Assembly: GCA_951799425.1 (NCBI GenBank)
Contig: OX637401.1
Location: 20,932,001 to 20,996,000 of the forward strand
DNA: 64,000 bases
From: Ilex aquifolium
Lineage: Eukaryota > Streptophyta > Magnoliopsida > Aquifoliales > Aquifoliaceae
Reading direction: 5' to 3'
Shown here piece by piece: positions 1 to 11,577 of this stretch. A program made the position numbers and the translations under genes. The notes under the pieces were generated by a model that was not told the origin of the DNA, did not search any database, and saw nothing but the letters and a program-made list of their open reading frames with translations. Within the stretch, counting starts at the first letter, position 1; every line of letters begins with the position of its first letter.

Positions 1-800
1 CCCAGAACAAATTAGTCTGATGGTAATATGGACTTCTCTCTCCAGTATAAAATTTTGGACTGAGATGGAGGCTGATGGATTGTTGGGGTTGCTACACTCA
101 ATGGGAGTTTTCTTGGTCTTATGGTCTTATTTGCAGGACCAAAGGGGAAAGACTTATTTTGATTTTGGGGATAAAAATTGGCACGGCAAGTGACCATCTG
201 GCAGGGGCAGAGAGTTCAAAGTTGTGGTCTTAAAACAACCCAGATCGAGTTATTGAGCTCCAATATTAGTCATCTAAATCTTTGATTTTTTCTTAAACTT
301 TTTTATTATCTCTATATATATAACAAACAAAATAGGGGAGAGATAGCTTGGGAAGCGAATATTCCCTCCCAATTTGTTAAATTCTTAAAATTTTTAATTA
401 AAAATCTAAGGATTCCTCCAATCAACTCCTAGCATGTGTCATTTGTAAGCATCTGTCAACTCTCTTATAACAAATCACTATTTTTTCAAGTTTATTTAAA
501 TATATTTCTGTCAATTGAAATATTTTTTATAATTATTTATTTAACTTTTCAAGTGATATAATGAAAAGAAAAATTTTAAAAATTAAAAAGAGACAAGAAT
601 TATAATCTCGTGTATTTCACGTGATGGGCCGATAGTACATTATATAAAAATATTCATTAATTTCGAATTTGCTAACTTTGATATAAACTGCTTCGATTTC
701 ATTCTACCTTCGTAATTGCGACAAATGACACAGTTTGGGCTCCCTTAAGGCTGAAATTAGGGTGATACGACGACGTTTCACAATGACTCAGTTGTCACAC
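1..800. other. AT-rich non-coding DNA
   Basis: No open frame with a recognisable domain. The stretch is AT-rich with short homopolymer runs, and I see no terminal repeats. It ends at the 3' flank of the tRNA gene. Confidence 0.6.
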
Positions 801-817
801 CAAAAAAGTCAAAAACA
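801..817 (-). terminator. Pol III T-run downstream of tRNA-Asp
   Basis: On the minus strand two T-runs (five and six T) lie 9 to 25 nt past the 3' end of the tRNA gene. This is the normal RNA polymerase III stop signal and supports a functional transcription unit. Confidence 0.7.
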
Positions 818-825
818 TTTTGATG

Positions 826-897
826 CGCCGTTGCCGGGGATCGAACCCGGGTCACCCGCGTGACAGGCGGGAATACTCACCACTATACTACAACGAC
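826..897 (-). tRNA. tRNA-Asp (GTC anticodon)
   Basis: A 72-nt gene that folds as a complete cloverleaf with no intron. The anticodon GTC corresponds to + strand positions 862-864. The T-arm GGTTCGATCC (B box) and the D-arm region (A box) are intact, and CCA is not encoded, as expected for a eukaryotic nuclear gene. A CAA-rich start context lies just upstream on the minus strand and a T-run lies downstream. Its 3' end plus CCA is perfectly complementary to the 18-nt primer binding site of the Athila element at 14358-14375, so this tRNA species is the primer type for that element. Confidence 0.96.
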
Positions 898-1289
898 TTG
901 TTTGTGGGAGGCGCGTTCTTAGTCTACTTAAATGTTACAAGAGGGCGGTTCAGTTTCCTCCAGAAAAGCAGTTATGAAGCTTCCAGGGTTTTTTTTTTTT
1001 TTTTTAAATTTTCCTGTTAAAATATTTCACAAGTGTCCAACAAAGTAAAAGTGGATTGAGGTTTTTTTGACAGTTGATTAATTCGATAAATAAAATTGAA
1101 AAAATTAGAGGAAACAATTAACCTACCATACATTTATTTTCAATCTAATCTATTACATTAGTCTTAAATTTATCACTTTTTTTTAATGAGACAGTTATTT
1201 TCTTACATTGAAAAGATAATTACCAAATTATGTAAAATTCGTTTGTCTATATTATTAATTTAATATTAGATGGTGACATTACATAATAA
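898..1289. other. AT-rich spacer
   Basis: Non-coding. A 15-nt T run near 991-1005 is the only notable point. No gene is supported. Confidence 0.5.
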
Positions 1290-1465
1290 TTTATAATATA
1301 AAACAAGACAAATTTAAATAATTTCATCCGACAGTCTCAAATAGACTCATCCAACAACTACTAATATTTCTCCCAAAATCATTTACATTACATTGTGCCT
1401 TTAAACGCGATTAGTAATGATATAATATCACTAGTTATTGCATGTGTCTGAAGGCACAGAGTAAC
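1290..1465. repeat. Degenerate Helitron-like short repeat
   Basis: It begins with a TTATAATATAAAACA-type sequence and ends near a 14-nt hairpin (GTGTC, loop TGAA, GGCAC) followed by GAGTAAC. The interior matches the better preserved copy at 44122-44253. The exact TC start and CTRR end are lost, so this is a decayed copy at best. Confidence 0.4.
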
Positions 1466-1573
1466 AAAAAAAATGGTCAGCAATAAATATATTTATATTC
1501 ACATCTAAAATTAAAATCACAAATATAAAGGAGAGAGAAAGAAATTTAAATACCGATTATAATGAGAGTGAAC

Positions 1574-2190
1574 GATGGTAGTGGTGGTGGGTGGTAGTGG
1601 CGGTGGTGGGGTGGCGATGTCGGTGGTGGTGGTAGTGATGATGGTCGTGAGGGGTGGTGGTGAGGCGATAGAGATAGTGGTGGTAGGGGTGATGGTTAGA
1701 CAATGATGGTGGAGGTGACGGTGGTGGTGGTGACGGTGGTGGTGGGGGGGGGGGTAGTGGGGATGGTGGTGGTCGGGCGGTAGGGGGGTGGTAGTAATAA
1801 TGGCGACGGTGGTGATAGTAGGTGATAATTGTGGTTATTGTGGCAGAGGGGATGGTGGGGGTGGCAACAGTGGTAGGACAGTGGCGGTGGTGGTCGGGTG
1901 GAGGTGACGATGGTGGTGGTGGGTGTAATGGGGGATGGTGGTGGTAGTGGGGTGACAACGGTGGTGGTAGTGGTGATGTGGTGGGTGGGGGGGTGGTTGT
2001 GGGGTGGTGACATTGATGGGGTGGCGACAGTGGAGGTGGTAGTGGTAATGATGGTGGGTGATAGTTTGGTTGTGGGGTAGGGTGGCGGTGGTGGTGATAA
2101 TGGTAATGGCGGTGGGGGGTGGTGGTAGTGGTAGTGGTGATGGTGGGGGGCGATGGGGGTGATAGTGGTAGTGGTGGTGGTGGGGTGGTT
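1574..2190. repeat. GGT/GGTGAT-type low-complexity repeat
   Basis: About 600 bp made almost only of GGT, GAT and GGGG units on the + strand. The G clusters are dense enough for G-quadruplexes to be plausible. All long open frames through it (His/Pro/Thr-rich on the minus strand, Val/Gly-rich on the plus) are by-products of the composition. It lies 0.6-1.2 kb upstream of the SOG1-like transcript. Confidence 0.9.
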
Positions 2191-2198
2191 CCAAACAC

Positions 2199-2815
2199 TA
2201 TTTTTTTTAAAAGTATTTATGATAAATTATAAGTATTAAAAATATATTTAAAAAGTCACCCCAAACACATACTTAGGGACCTATTTTTCCTATTAATTTT
2301 AGAGTGTTAATATTAGCCGTCGGATTAACTTTAAAATAAAATTAAAAGAGATCTCAATCGCGAATAGCAAAAGTTATTTTATTTATCTTTTGAGATTTGA
2401 ATTGTATTATACTTTATTATATAGATTGTTACAATAAATATTTCAACTACACCCGTCACATATATGGGTTTATAAATTAGAAACTCAAATGATTAATATA
2501 TCAATAAATTCCAACTAAAAATTATATAATTTATAAGAATTTACCTGTTAGAATAAAAATAAATAAAAAAATATTTTTTTTTACCGTTAACATCTACATC
2601 GTTACCGTGGGGAGCAAGTATCTCGTTCCCTGCCAAAGCCGAGGCTCGGATATAGGTTTGGTCAACGTTGGGCCTGACCTTGACTTTAGAACCTTCACTC
2701 GGAGCCTCAGCGGACTAAGGTGCCTACCCAAACCTCAGGCTTGGAGCGCGAGCCTCTCATAACGGCACCACAGCTGGGTTTTCCCGCTCATCGAGCACAC
2801 GCCCACACATTCAAA
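2199..2815. promoter_or_regulatory. Upstream region of the SOG1-like gene
   Basis: AT-rich to about 2590, then distinctly more GC-rich, as expected near a promoter. No clear TATA box at a proper distance. One E2F consensus lies at 2780-2787. The transcript probably starts in the CT-rich stretch around 2815-2860, but the exact start cannot be read from sequence. Confidence 0.45.
2780..2787 (+). promoter_or_regulatory. E2F consensus TTTCCCGC
   Basis: Exact match to the plant E2F site consensus TTTSSCGC, about 165 bp upstream of the inferred start codon. This fits a gene of the DNA-damage and cell-cycle programme, but an 8-mer can occur by chance. Confidence 0.4.
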
Positions 2816-2907
2816 CTTTCTCTTTGTCTCTCTCTAACTACTCTTTACTTAGTCCAGTGGAGAAGCGGAAGTGTCAATCACACACAACACAGCTTCTTCT
2901 GTCTCAA

Positions 2908-2943
2908 ATGCGTTGCAATCTCCACACCAAGTCGCTCTATTGA
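2908..2943 (+). promoter_or_regulatory. uORF of 11 codons in the SOG1-like leader
   Basis: ATG at 2908 opens an 11-codon frame ending in TGA at 2941-2943, only 3 nt before the inferred main start codon at 2947. Such a short uORF ending next to the main ATG could reduce translation or act through reinitiation. That effect is inference. Confidence 0.5.
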
Positions 2944-2946
2944 AAT

Positions 2947-2954
2947 ATGCCAAG
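2947..2954 (+). CDS. SOG1: SOG1-like NAC protein, coding part of exon 1
   Basis: ATG CCA AG followed by a strong donor (gtaaga) at 2955. Joined to the acceptor at 34216 it gives Met-Pro-Arg-Ser-Trp-Leu-Ile-Asp, matching the SOG1 N-terminus (Arabidopsis starts Met-Ala-Gly-Arg-Ser-Trp-Leu-Ile-Asp). The phase is right (two bases plus one). No equally good first exon was found between the hAT right end (33790) and exon 2. The upstream leader is CT-rich and carries a short uORF. The only doubt is that so short an exon could in principle be placed elsewhere; cDNA would settle it. Confidence 0.75.
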
Positions 2955-3106
2955 GTAAGAGAATCATTATATGCTCTCTATCAAAATTTTTGATGATTTT
3001 TTTTTTTTTTCCGATTATATTCCTGATCAACAATCGTCGTTAGTCCATTATCTGATGTTTATATGCGACATCCATGTAAGAGGAAAGTTTGATTGTTTGA
3101 TTCTTG

Positions 3107-3114
3107 TTTACAAG
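3107..3114. repeat. hAT target-site duplication, left copy
   Basis: TTTACAAG immediately before the hAT terminus. The right copy at 33791-33798 is TTTACGAG. Eight bases is the hAT hallmark; the single mismatch suggests an old insertion. Confidence 0.8.
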
Positions 3115-3238
3115 CAAGGGCGGAGGCAGGATTTTCGTTTATCCCGGACTAAGCTAAACATTCATACGACTAACAAAATACAAATGTAAACTCATAAACA
3201 TATATTTAATAATACAAATGTAAACTCATAAACACTTA

Positions 3239-4485
3239 CTAATGAAATTGGACTCTTCGATCCTTCCTAGAACAAAAGGCATCTATTATTGAATCTGTAT
3301 CGATTGCTTCCGTTATTTCTCTTTCAATGTAGACAACTAATGAATCAGTCAAATACTCATCTTCCATCTTGTTACGAAGAGTACTTTTGACATGTTTCAT
3401 GGCTAAAAATGCTCTTTCTGAAGTTGCCGTAAAAACGGGAAGAGTTAAAATAAGACGAATCAACCTATCAATCAAATTGTAGGACTCTACCTTATTTGTT
3501 TCTATTAAACCACGACATAATTATGAAATTGTAGACATACTTTGAAACCTCTCATGACGAACCACATCAAATTGATAATGATCCAGTTGACATTTCAAAT
3601 GATGCATGTCTTGCCTATCAAAATCAGCTGCATAAAACTTCTCAGCAAGTAAACAAATGCGATCAAGATTGAAAGATTTAAAGTTGTCCCGAGGATCTAA
3701 AGCAGAGCTGAGCATAAGCAATTCCATTGTCTCTTCATTGAATTTACTATGTAACTCTTCTAACTGATGATCAATCGTAGCATTAAATATGTCCATGTGA
3801 TAGTGATGATCAACTGTAATGTTATCATTCTGTTGACATGAACGTCTTGCCCCTTTGTACTGAGTGCTCATATCAGGTATATCGACATCAAATTTCATGC
3901 AAACTGATTTCACATGGCCAAGGAGATAATCAAAACCTTCTGCTCGCAATGTTTGAAGCAATGATTTTGTCGATGAGACTAAATTCATTGCATTCAAAAT
4001 ATCTAATGATTTATGCTGCAATGCTAGACAAAGCATATCCATAATCTCCATAATCTTGTGTATAAGATGCAATATGAATATGAAATCGAAGGACTTCATT
4101 GCCATTAAAGAACCACCAGCTTCCCCACGAATTGTATTTGAAGATCCTTCGTTAACCATACATTCAAACACACTAATGATAGCATCATACATATCTATCA
4201 GACCGCAAATGGATTCAAAATGTGAGCTCCAACGAGTAGTACCAGCTCGATGCAAAGTACCCATCTGATTAGCCCCTTTACCAGTCTCTCGTTCACCACT
4301 AGCAATCCCCATTTCAATCTCAGTAGCTTGGGCAGATCGCAGTTCTGTATGACGCTTAGGAGAAGCACTAATAAGATTGAAAATGCATGTCAGTTTGGAA
4401 AAGAATTGCCATATTGAAATCTCATCTTCAGCAGTTGCAACTAATGCAAGTTGTAAACGATGAGCAAAGTAATGAACATAGTATG
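3239..4485 (-). pseudogene. hAT transposase, C-terminal half
   Basis: It continues the frame of 31267-32491 from a Tyr-Val-His-Tyr-Phe-Ala-His-Arg-Leu-Gln segment, typical of the hAT catalytic core, to the C-terminal dimerisation domain (LTLPVFTATSERAFLAMK, then STLRNKM). A single in-frame TAA at 3521-3523 stands where related proteins have a Glu before the Leu-Cys-Arg-Gly segment. It separates core from dimerisation domain. The normal stop is at 3239-3241. No frameshift is seen. The coding sequence is thus broken only by the 27-kb insertion and one nonsense change. Confidence 0.9.
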
Positions 4486-4662
4486 TGATGGTGTATTTGT
4501 ACTTTTGGGAGAGCAGAAGATCTAAAAGAGGTCAATCAAGGCAGATATGAGCTACTGGGCTCATGCGGGCTGATTCAGAGGACACAGAAAGCTTTGCACA
4601 GAAAAAATTATAGTGGTTCACCGGCTTGGGAGCTCGGCTAGTCCACTCTCTACTGGAGGCAC

Positions 4663-5398
4663 TGTGAAACCCGGGAAAATTTGATTTTTTTCTGAAAAGG
4701 GGCAAAATAGTCATTTGCCACTACTGAGCGTATTTAAAATACATATGTTCTAGACCTCGGATGAGGAAATGGAGTGCGTCGTTGGATTCGCAACGCGAAA
4801 TCTAGTAACCACCAGAAAATTCGTCGAATTCCGAGATAGTCGGATTTTTGCACGTAGTTCGAGACGACTGCGTGACGATGGATCTTTTAAAGGTCCCCAG
4901 TAATGGATTTTATAAAATTTCCTTATAATTGGATTAAAGTTCCAATAAAATTAATTTGGACTTAATCCGGGATTTAATGAGTCGTTTCGGGACGAAAAAC
5001 GGACCCGAAAGTCGAAAATATGCGGTGCGATGTGGACCGCTCATTTGCGACTATAAATAGGGAACAAATATCTGATTTTATTCAGATTCTTCAGCTAAAA
5101 AAACAGTATACACGTTTTTGGAGAGAGAGGAGAGAAAAAGTGGGTTTTTAAATTTTCTTTCGCCGATTCCGGGAGTTCCGTCTGTCGGAATTCGTCGATT
5201 CAAAAGGCAAAGTTGATCTACGCGACAAGGGCTACGCGTGGGCACCAAAAACAAGGAATTTCACCGAAGATCTAAAGAGGCGATCTTGAGAGATTCAAAG
5301 TTTTGGAGTGGTTTTGGTGTTTTTGGGGGTTTTCTACACTCCTAAGAGGTAGGGGTTCTCCTACTTTGGTCTATTCTTGTTCTAGATGTAGATAAGTG

Positions 5399-5482
<84 letters not shown>

Positions 5483-7007
5483 GGTTTATATATAGATATG
5501 CATGGTTCCATGAATTTGGGATGAGGAAGTGTGTTTGGAAAGTATTCATAACAAATTCAACCTTGAAATTAACTATAGAGAATTACATGTGTGAATTCTC
5601 CTTAGGATTTGATGAATGTGGGCATGAATTGTTTGTAAATATATTGTATGCCTTTAAGGTGTTTGTTTAAATGCCTTGGTTGATGAAATGAGGTTATTTC
5701 AATGATATTGTGATAACATGTTTATGTGTATAGAGACAATTGAAATTATGCTCTATGTTGTCAAGCCATGACTTTGATATGTTGACATGAATATGAGATT
5801 TGGTAGTTATATGCACTTGATATAATTGCCATGAAGTTATGACATGTTGAACATGTGGATACATTGCTCATGTGGTAGTTATTGCATTTTGAGCATTTTC
5901 ATGGCATCACATTCATGGGACTATTGCATGAGTGTTGGTGTGTGGGAGATGCATGGATATAATCAACACCTTGTTTGGTAGTTGATATGTGGGCTTGGAA
6001 ATGTGGACCGATGGTCACATGGAGTCACATGATTGCATTGCATAAGGAAAACTTGTGTTGGGTATAGCAAGAAGGGGCATGGCGACTTCCTTGGGTGCAA
6101 AGCCCTAAACCACTTGGTTCATACACTTCCCGGGGTGAAATTCCGCAAAAGTGTAATGCTTACGGAGTCAGGGTGAAATTCCAAAATCCGTTGCCCAAAG
6201 GAAACACAAGATTTGGTTATAAAAACACCCATTCAATGGGTAGATTCCAATAATGATCGGATTTCATAACGATCATTGGAAGGATTTTTTCGTCAATAGA
6301 CGGGTTGCATTACACTTTGGCGTTGCATTGTGTTGTGTGAGTCGGTGAGGACTCGGGTTGAAACGCATGGGTGAGTGTCACTTCATTCCATGGCATAGCA
6401 TTGTTGCATTCCATCATAGAATGCATAAGTATGAGAAATGTTTAGTTATATGTTTATGTGATGATTACATGAGCATGTGCATCTAGGGGAAGAGTAATCT
6501 CTATAGGTTTATCTCTACTGGGCGTTGTGCTCACCCTATACGGGAAACAATTTCAGGTGTTGGGTTTACACCGGCGATTGGCTCCCATGGAGAGCATCAA
6601 GGGTGAAGGGGGCCTATGTGTGGCCTTATCTCAAGATTTTGTAAACCTTTTGTTTTAAGATGGTTTATGACATGTAAATATGGTAATCATATTTGAATAC
6701 TTATAATGGAACCTTGTATGTTATATAAGTATGGTTAATTGGACCCAGTGTGGCCAATGTTTACTTATACATGGACCCGGTGCGGCCATTGCTTTATATT
6801 TGACCTCGGATGGGTCTGGTAATTGTGTATTGCACAGGTTGGGTATTGGGTAGAGCTCCCCATACAAAGGAGACTCTGCCCAAATTTCGTAAGTTATGGA
6901 CCCCGGTAAGTGGGGCATAACAGTGTGATATCGAGACACTAGGTATCTATAGGTATTCCGCGGGTTGATGGGTAATCAACGGACCCCCGGATTTTTGGGG
7001 CGTCACA
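4663..7007 (+). mobile_element. Solo LTR, Tekay/Del-like Ty3/gypsy
   Basis: 2345 bp beginning TGTGAAACCCGGG and ending GGGGCGTCACA, flanked by GGCAC at 4658-4662 and 7008-7012. It has no coding region, primer site or polypurine tract, so it is an LTR left by recombination between two LTRs. A TATAAATA box at 5052-5059 gives the + orientation. The end sequence and length resemble chromovirus Tekay/Del LTRs; the family name is an inference from these features. Confidence 0.85.
5396..5480. repeat. (TA)n microsatellite in the solo LTR
   Basis: About 40 TA units with few interruptions. It follows the TATA box by about 340 bp. It is probably variable in length between individuals. Confidence 0.95.
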
Positions 7008-7439
7008 GGCACTTGCTCCTTCGTCTTTATTAATGGAGAAAATAGAAGTTTACAGAAGAAATCTCACGTATCTAGGATTGCCTATTTGTTCTCTGGTATT
7101 CTCGTATATATCCTTCTCATGGAGGCATCATACATTATTTATAAGACCGTTGCTTGTTCAATGGGATCTTGTACCGAGATCCTAGCCTTCAATACGTGGG
7201 ATCCTCCTTGACTTTAGGAGAGGATCTTGGTTGGTTGAGTGTTTCACGCCTGGGATGCCGTTTGGCTATTGTTTCGGGGGTGCTAGCTGTCATCTAGCTA
7301 CTTCTTTATCATTTCGGCTATTGTTTCGCTTGGGAGAAGCTCGAGCCGTGGTCCTCTAAGCTTTGGAGCCCCTAACCGACCTCCCGATCTGATCTCCTGG
7401 GCTGAGCTCATACTTAGATTTGAATTACTAGTATTATCA

Positions 7440-8113
7440 GTTGCCCCCCAGCCCTTGGTCCAAGCGGGCTTGGGCATGGGCTGAGCTAAGGTCGGACCGA
7501 GGCAGACCTCCCATTAAACGACCTCAATGTGCGCGCGAACAGGTTTCTGACGGTTACCGACAATCATTCCTGCCCCCGTTTCTCGCGCACGTTCACCACT
7601 TCCAATGCCCTCGCGCCAGAAGCTTTAAAGGCTTCTGTACTGAGAGAGGAAACCGCTCACTTTACCCGTTGAACTCCCTCTCTAAGCTTTTTCCCTCTCC
7701 AGGTTTTTTTTCGATTTCAAACCTTCATCTTTGTCGGCGTTTCTAGGGTTTTTCTGAAGGTCAATTTACCCCGATTCACCTTGCGGCTTCAGCGAAATTC
7801 CTTCCTCTTCCTCGATTCGTGCTTTGGCCCACTGTTCGTCCTCGTCTAGGTACGCTTCCTGCCTTTTGCTCACTTCTTCGTTCTGGATCCCTCGAATCCG
7901 AGGTGGTTTCTGCAATTCTGGGCTTTTCGATTCTTTTATTTTTGGAATAGGGATTACTACTTGTCTCCTCTTTCCTTCTTTGTGGACTGGCACTCGATCG
8001 TACGAATCCTTAGTGTTGGAAGCTACTGTGCTGATCCCAGGGTCATTAGGGAGAGTCTAACCAGTGTTCCCCCCCTCTATCGCTATTTCAATCTTCCTTT
8101 TTCTTGTCCCATT
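7440..8113 (+). other. Non-coding leader of the first antisense accessory gene
   Basis: A moderately GC-rich stretch between the 3' LTR and the ATG at 8114. It should contain the antisense promoter. A plausible leader starts near 7640-7690 (CT-rich) but no clear TATA box is seen. Several splice-like motifs occur (for example AG/gtacgc near 7850). Confidence 0.4.
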
Positions 8114-10841
8114 ATGTCTGCTTCCTCTGGTGCCACCCCTTCCTCTATTTCCCTTATGAGGAACAGGTCTGCTGACGAGGATACCGACCTAGGGGACGTA
8201 GGCGAAGAAATTGACAACTTCCCTGGGGTCGACTCTGCTGATGTCGAGGCTGATACTGAGGGGCCTCCCCCACCGACCTCTCCTGTGCCACCAAACCCCA
8301 GCAAGGGTAAGGCTAAGGTCAGTGGTGTGGGAGTTTCTGCCGGTGCTGCGGGCATAGGTGTTGCTTTTAGTCATGCAGAGCTGGTGGGTCCTAGTGAAGT
8401 CACTCCGTCTCAAATGAAGGTTTCTAGTGCTCGCTATGGGTTTCCCCTTGGGGTTCAATGCTGGTGTCCCGACGAATACACCCCGTATGTTTCCCAGGTT
8501 CATAAGAAGGTCTGCTTCTTCATGGCTGCCTTCGAGAATGGTCTGCGCTTTCCCATACACCCTTTCATAAAGGTTGTTCTTCAGCAATTCAATATTTGTC
8601 CCGCTCAGCTCTCTCCTAACTTCTGGGGGGTCTTGGTGGGTCTTCTTGTTTTCTTTAAGAGGAATAAGCTTGGGGTGCCCACCCTTTCTTTGCTCATGGA
8701 ACTCTTCAATGTTAAGCACTCTACTTCCGAGGGCTTTCGCTACATTTCCAAGCGAACCAAGGCCAAATTAATTATTTCTGACCTCCCGAGCTCCCACAAG
8801 AATTGGAAAAAACTTTTCTTCTACGTAGGGGGCTCACAGTGGGAGTATAACCATGCTGATAAGACAGACACTCTTCCAATCCCTAGAGTCTGGGCTACCC
8901 CCGAGAATCTGAGTGAGTCCTTGCTTGTGCTAGCTGAGGTTGGGTTTGTCGAATTGTTTTGCTGATCTTGATCTGTTTGCATTATTACGCAGGTATTCGT
9001 CCTGAACTCAGCGCCGAGGACGAAAGGGTGCTGCTAAGATTGGAGAAGTGTAAATCAGAGAGGTATTCGGAGCTCATCAAGCCTTGGACCCTTATAGAGC
9101 AAGGGTTCAGCCCCCCTAGGTTGATAATTGAGTCCCCTGCTCCTCTTTCTGTTCAAGTACCCATTCCTCTTTCAGCTGCGACGACTGAAATGGCAGGTAG
9201 TAATCCTCCTCTCCCTATTCATCTCAAATTCTTACTTTTCTTATTTCTTCTTAACTTGCCCATCTTGATTCTTTAGGTTCTTCCTCGATGGAGCCCTCAT
9301 CAGCAGAGCTCAAGGCCAAGTTAGCCCTGTTGAAGAAAGGCAGAAGTGGGAGCAAACGAAAGGCGGAGGTCGGTTCAGGTAGCAGTCTTGTTACCTGAGC
9401 TAAGATGCAGAGGTCAGGAGTGCCCCCTAGCTTTCCTACTCCGACTACTGTGGCCCCCGCTCCATCATTGAGTCCCCCTCAAGTCTCAGAGATCCCTCCT
9501 CACAAAGGGGCTCTGCAGGCACCTGGTGGGGTCCTTGCGCAGGACCTGCCTTCTCCTTCATCGTCTGAGGTCGAGAGGGCCCTGGAGATGGTTCCTCAGC
9601 TCCCGCTTGCTTCTCCTCCTCTTGGGTTTCTTGAGAAAATCCCCCAGACAGCCCAACCGGGCTCCAAATTGGAGGAAGGAGGGACCCCCAAAGTAGATGG
9701 GAGTGAGGACTCATTCCTTGATAATGCTGATTTTGCGATTGGTGCTATTTCTTCCATCATCCCTGACTCCGACGTTCTGAGGGCTGCTACAATGCCTCTT
9801 GAGAGCTCCATCAACTTAGTCCTTTATAGAACTACAGCTGTGAGTACCTGCCATTACTCTTCCTAAGCTTTCAACTTATGCTTGCGGTTTTACGTCATTT
9901 CTTATTTCTGATCGTATCTTTTCCCAGCTGGCTGTACATGCGAAGGGTTTGCTGAGTCGAATCCGCTCTCTGGAGAGCTCTGCCAAGGCATCCAAAGCGT
10001 TTGAATTCAAAGTCGCAGAGCTGACCTTTGCTAATGATGATCTTCAAGCCCAAGTCTGGAGTCTTCAAGAGCAAGCGGAGGAGCAGGCTTCTATCACAAA
10101 GAGCTTGGAGGTGGAGAAAAAGAAGGCAGAGGAGGGGGAAAAGAAAGCCAAGGATGAGCTTAGATTGGCTAGGGAGGAGCTGAAGCTTAAAACCGATGCT
10201 TGGGCTAAGGCCAGCCAAGAAGTTCTGATGCTCGGGGTTCCCTTGAGAGCCTGAGAAAGGAGTACATCACTCTATCCGAGGTGAGTGAAGCCCTTTGCAG
10301 TGAGCTCGAAGAGCTAAGAGCTGTTGCAACAAAGAAGGATGAGGCCCTTGCTAAGCTGATGGATGATGTTACTACCAAGTGGACCTCCGGGTGGCTTGCC
10401 TTTCAAGACAAGGCGGAAGAGAGTTATCCTGATCTGGACTTTGACTTCGACATTCCTTCCGAAGAGGAGACAGAGGTGCCCAGAGGAGGGGGTGAAGGTA
10501 GTGTCTTAGCCCCACTTGCTTCTGAGGCTGCTTCCGGAAGTGCTGAGACGTCTATTCCACCTTCCGATGTTTCAGCTCAAGGTGTATCCTCCCCTCTCGT
10601 CACTTCTATAGCTCTTCCTTCTGGGTCAGCCTCTGTTCCTGCCAACACAGAGCTCCCGACCACCGGGCTCTACTCTGCAGACCTAGTGAATGAAGCTCTT
10701 GCTCAGGATTTGCCAGTATCTGGAGTTGAGGTCTCTGTTCCTTCGCTTTCATCCTCTGGGACTCCTGCTGAGCAACCTGGCTCTATTCACTTAGGAGTTC
10801 CTATAGATGATCCACCAGAGTCTACAGTGGCTGATCTGTAG
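8114..10841 (+). pseudogene. Antisense accessory gene 1 of the Tat element (PF04195-like), decayed
   Basis: It encodes a protein of the 'putative gypsy type transposon' family (Pfam PF04195, Transposase_28), known from additional ORFs of Tat elements; its function is unknown. Start at 8114 (Met-Ser-Ala-Ser-Ser-Gly). Exons that keep frame: 8114-8912, 8993-9196, 9277-9839 and 9928 onward, with introns of 80, 80 and 88 nt with GT/AG ends. Exon 1 holds the family core (FFMAAFENGLRFPIHPFIK and a Trp-rich segment); exon 4 is a Lys/Glu-rich coiled coil, followed by an acidic, Ser/Pro-rich tail. A TGA at 9396-9398 (probably from CGA) and a frameshift near 10230-10250 break it. It lies antisense to, and converges with, pol. 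Confidence 0.75.
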
Positions 10842-11310
10842 GAAGTGTCTGCTGCCGAGCTACTGGCCTCTCCTCCTCCTGTTCTTACCACAGAGACTTA
10901 GAATTTTCTTTTTATCCTCTCCTGTTGTTATTGTTTTTTTTTTTAGTTATACATGTAAATGCTGAACACATTGTCTTTTTTGAAATTGTTCAGTGCAATC
11001 TATTATGCTCTTCAATGCAGTCTACTTTGTATTATGTTTTTTTTGAAACTGTTGTCTGCTGCAATCTATTCCCCTTGCCCCCTTGCTTTGAGGAGTGCTT
11101 AGTTCTCCTTAAAGCAAAATTACTGGGTTTGAAGGGACTGAGAAACCAGCTGAGGTATACCTTACGTAAGTAAGACTTGGTTCTTTTCGAAGTAGATTTC
11201 ACGATGACAGGAGGTTTGCTGGATTTGGCAAAGAGAGTAAGTAATTTGATGCTGAGGCCTCTTCCAAGTGTAGCTGTGGACTCTCTGCTGCTATATATAT
11301 ACTAGCTAAC
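10842..11310. other. Non-coding spacer between the two accessory genes
   Basis: T-rich after 10900, as expected for a 3' region of gene 1. No coding sequence is supported. Confidence 0.5.
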
Positions 11311-11577
11311 CTCAACTCAAAGAAACCTGAGAAGTCTCTTTTAGGAAATATATCAGAAGGTCTGAGCTGACCTCACCCCCAAAGAAATCCGAGAAGTCTC
11401 CTTGAGGAGATGCACCAGAATGTCTGAGCTGACCTCAGCCCAAAGAAATCTGAGAAGTCTCCTTGAGGAGATGCACCAGAAGGTCCGAGCTGACCTTGAG
11501 GAGATGCACCAGAAGGTCCGAGCTGACCTCAGCCCAAAGAAATCTGAGAAGTCTCCTTGAGGAGATGCACCGCCTTT
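11311..11577 (+). repeat. Tandem repeat, about 69-bp unit
   Basis: Three to four partly degenerate units containing GAAGTCTCCTTGAGGAGATG and a GAGCTGACCTCAGCCCAAAG segment. One partial unit (GAGGAGATGCACCAGAAGGT) is repeated twice in succession. It lies upstream of accessory gene 2 and may have grown by slippage. Confidence 0.85.

Larger units (their letters stand above)
4486..7439 (-). repeat. 3' LTR of the Tat element, interrupted
   Basis: Segments 4486-4662 and 7013-7439 together match the LTR at 30658-31261 over 604 bp. The interruption is the solo LTR 4663-7007 with its GGCAC duplication. A C-rich stretch (TTGCCCCCCAG) at 7441 reads on the minus strand as the polypurine tract directly before this LTR. 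Confidence 0.92.

Noticed and set aside
1557-2198. 213-codon His/Pro/Thr-rich open frame on the minus strand and other frames through the same stretch
   Set aside because: It is translation of a GGT-type low-complexity repeat. Several frames are open at once, and no domain or splice context exists.
3838-4268. Plus-strand open frames opposite the hAT transposase
   Set aside because: Antisense shadows of the transposase coding sequence; no domain of their own.
5410-5670. Open frame starting with Tyr-Ile repeats
   Set aside because: It begins in the (TA)n tract of a solo LTR, and the rest has no known domain.
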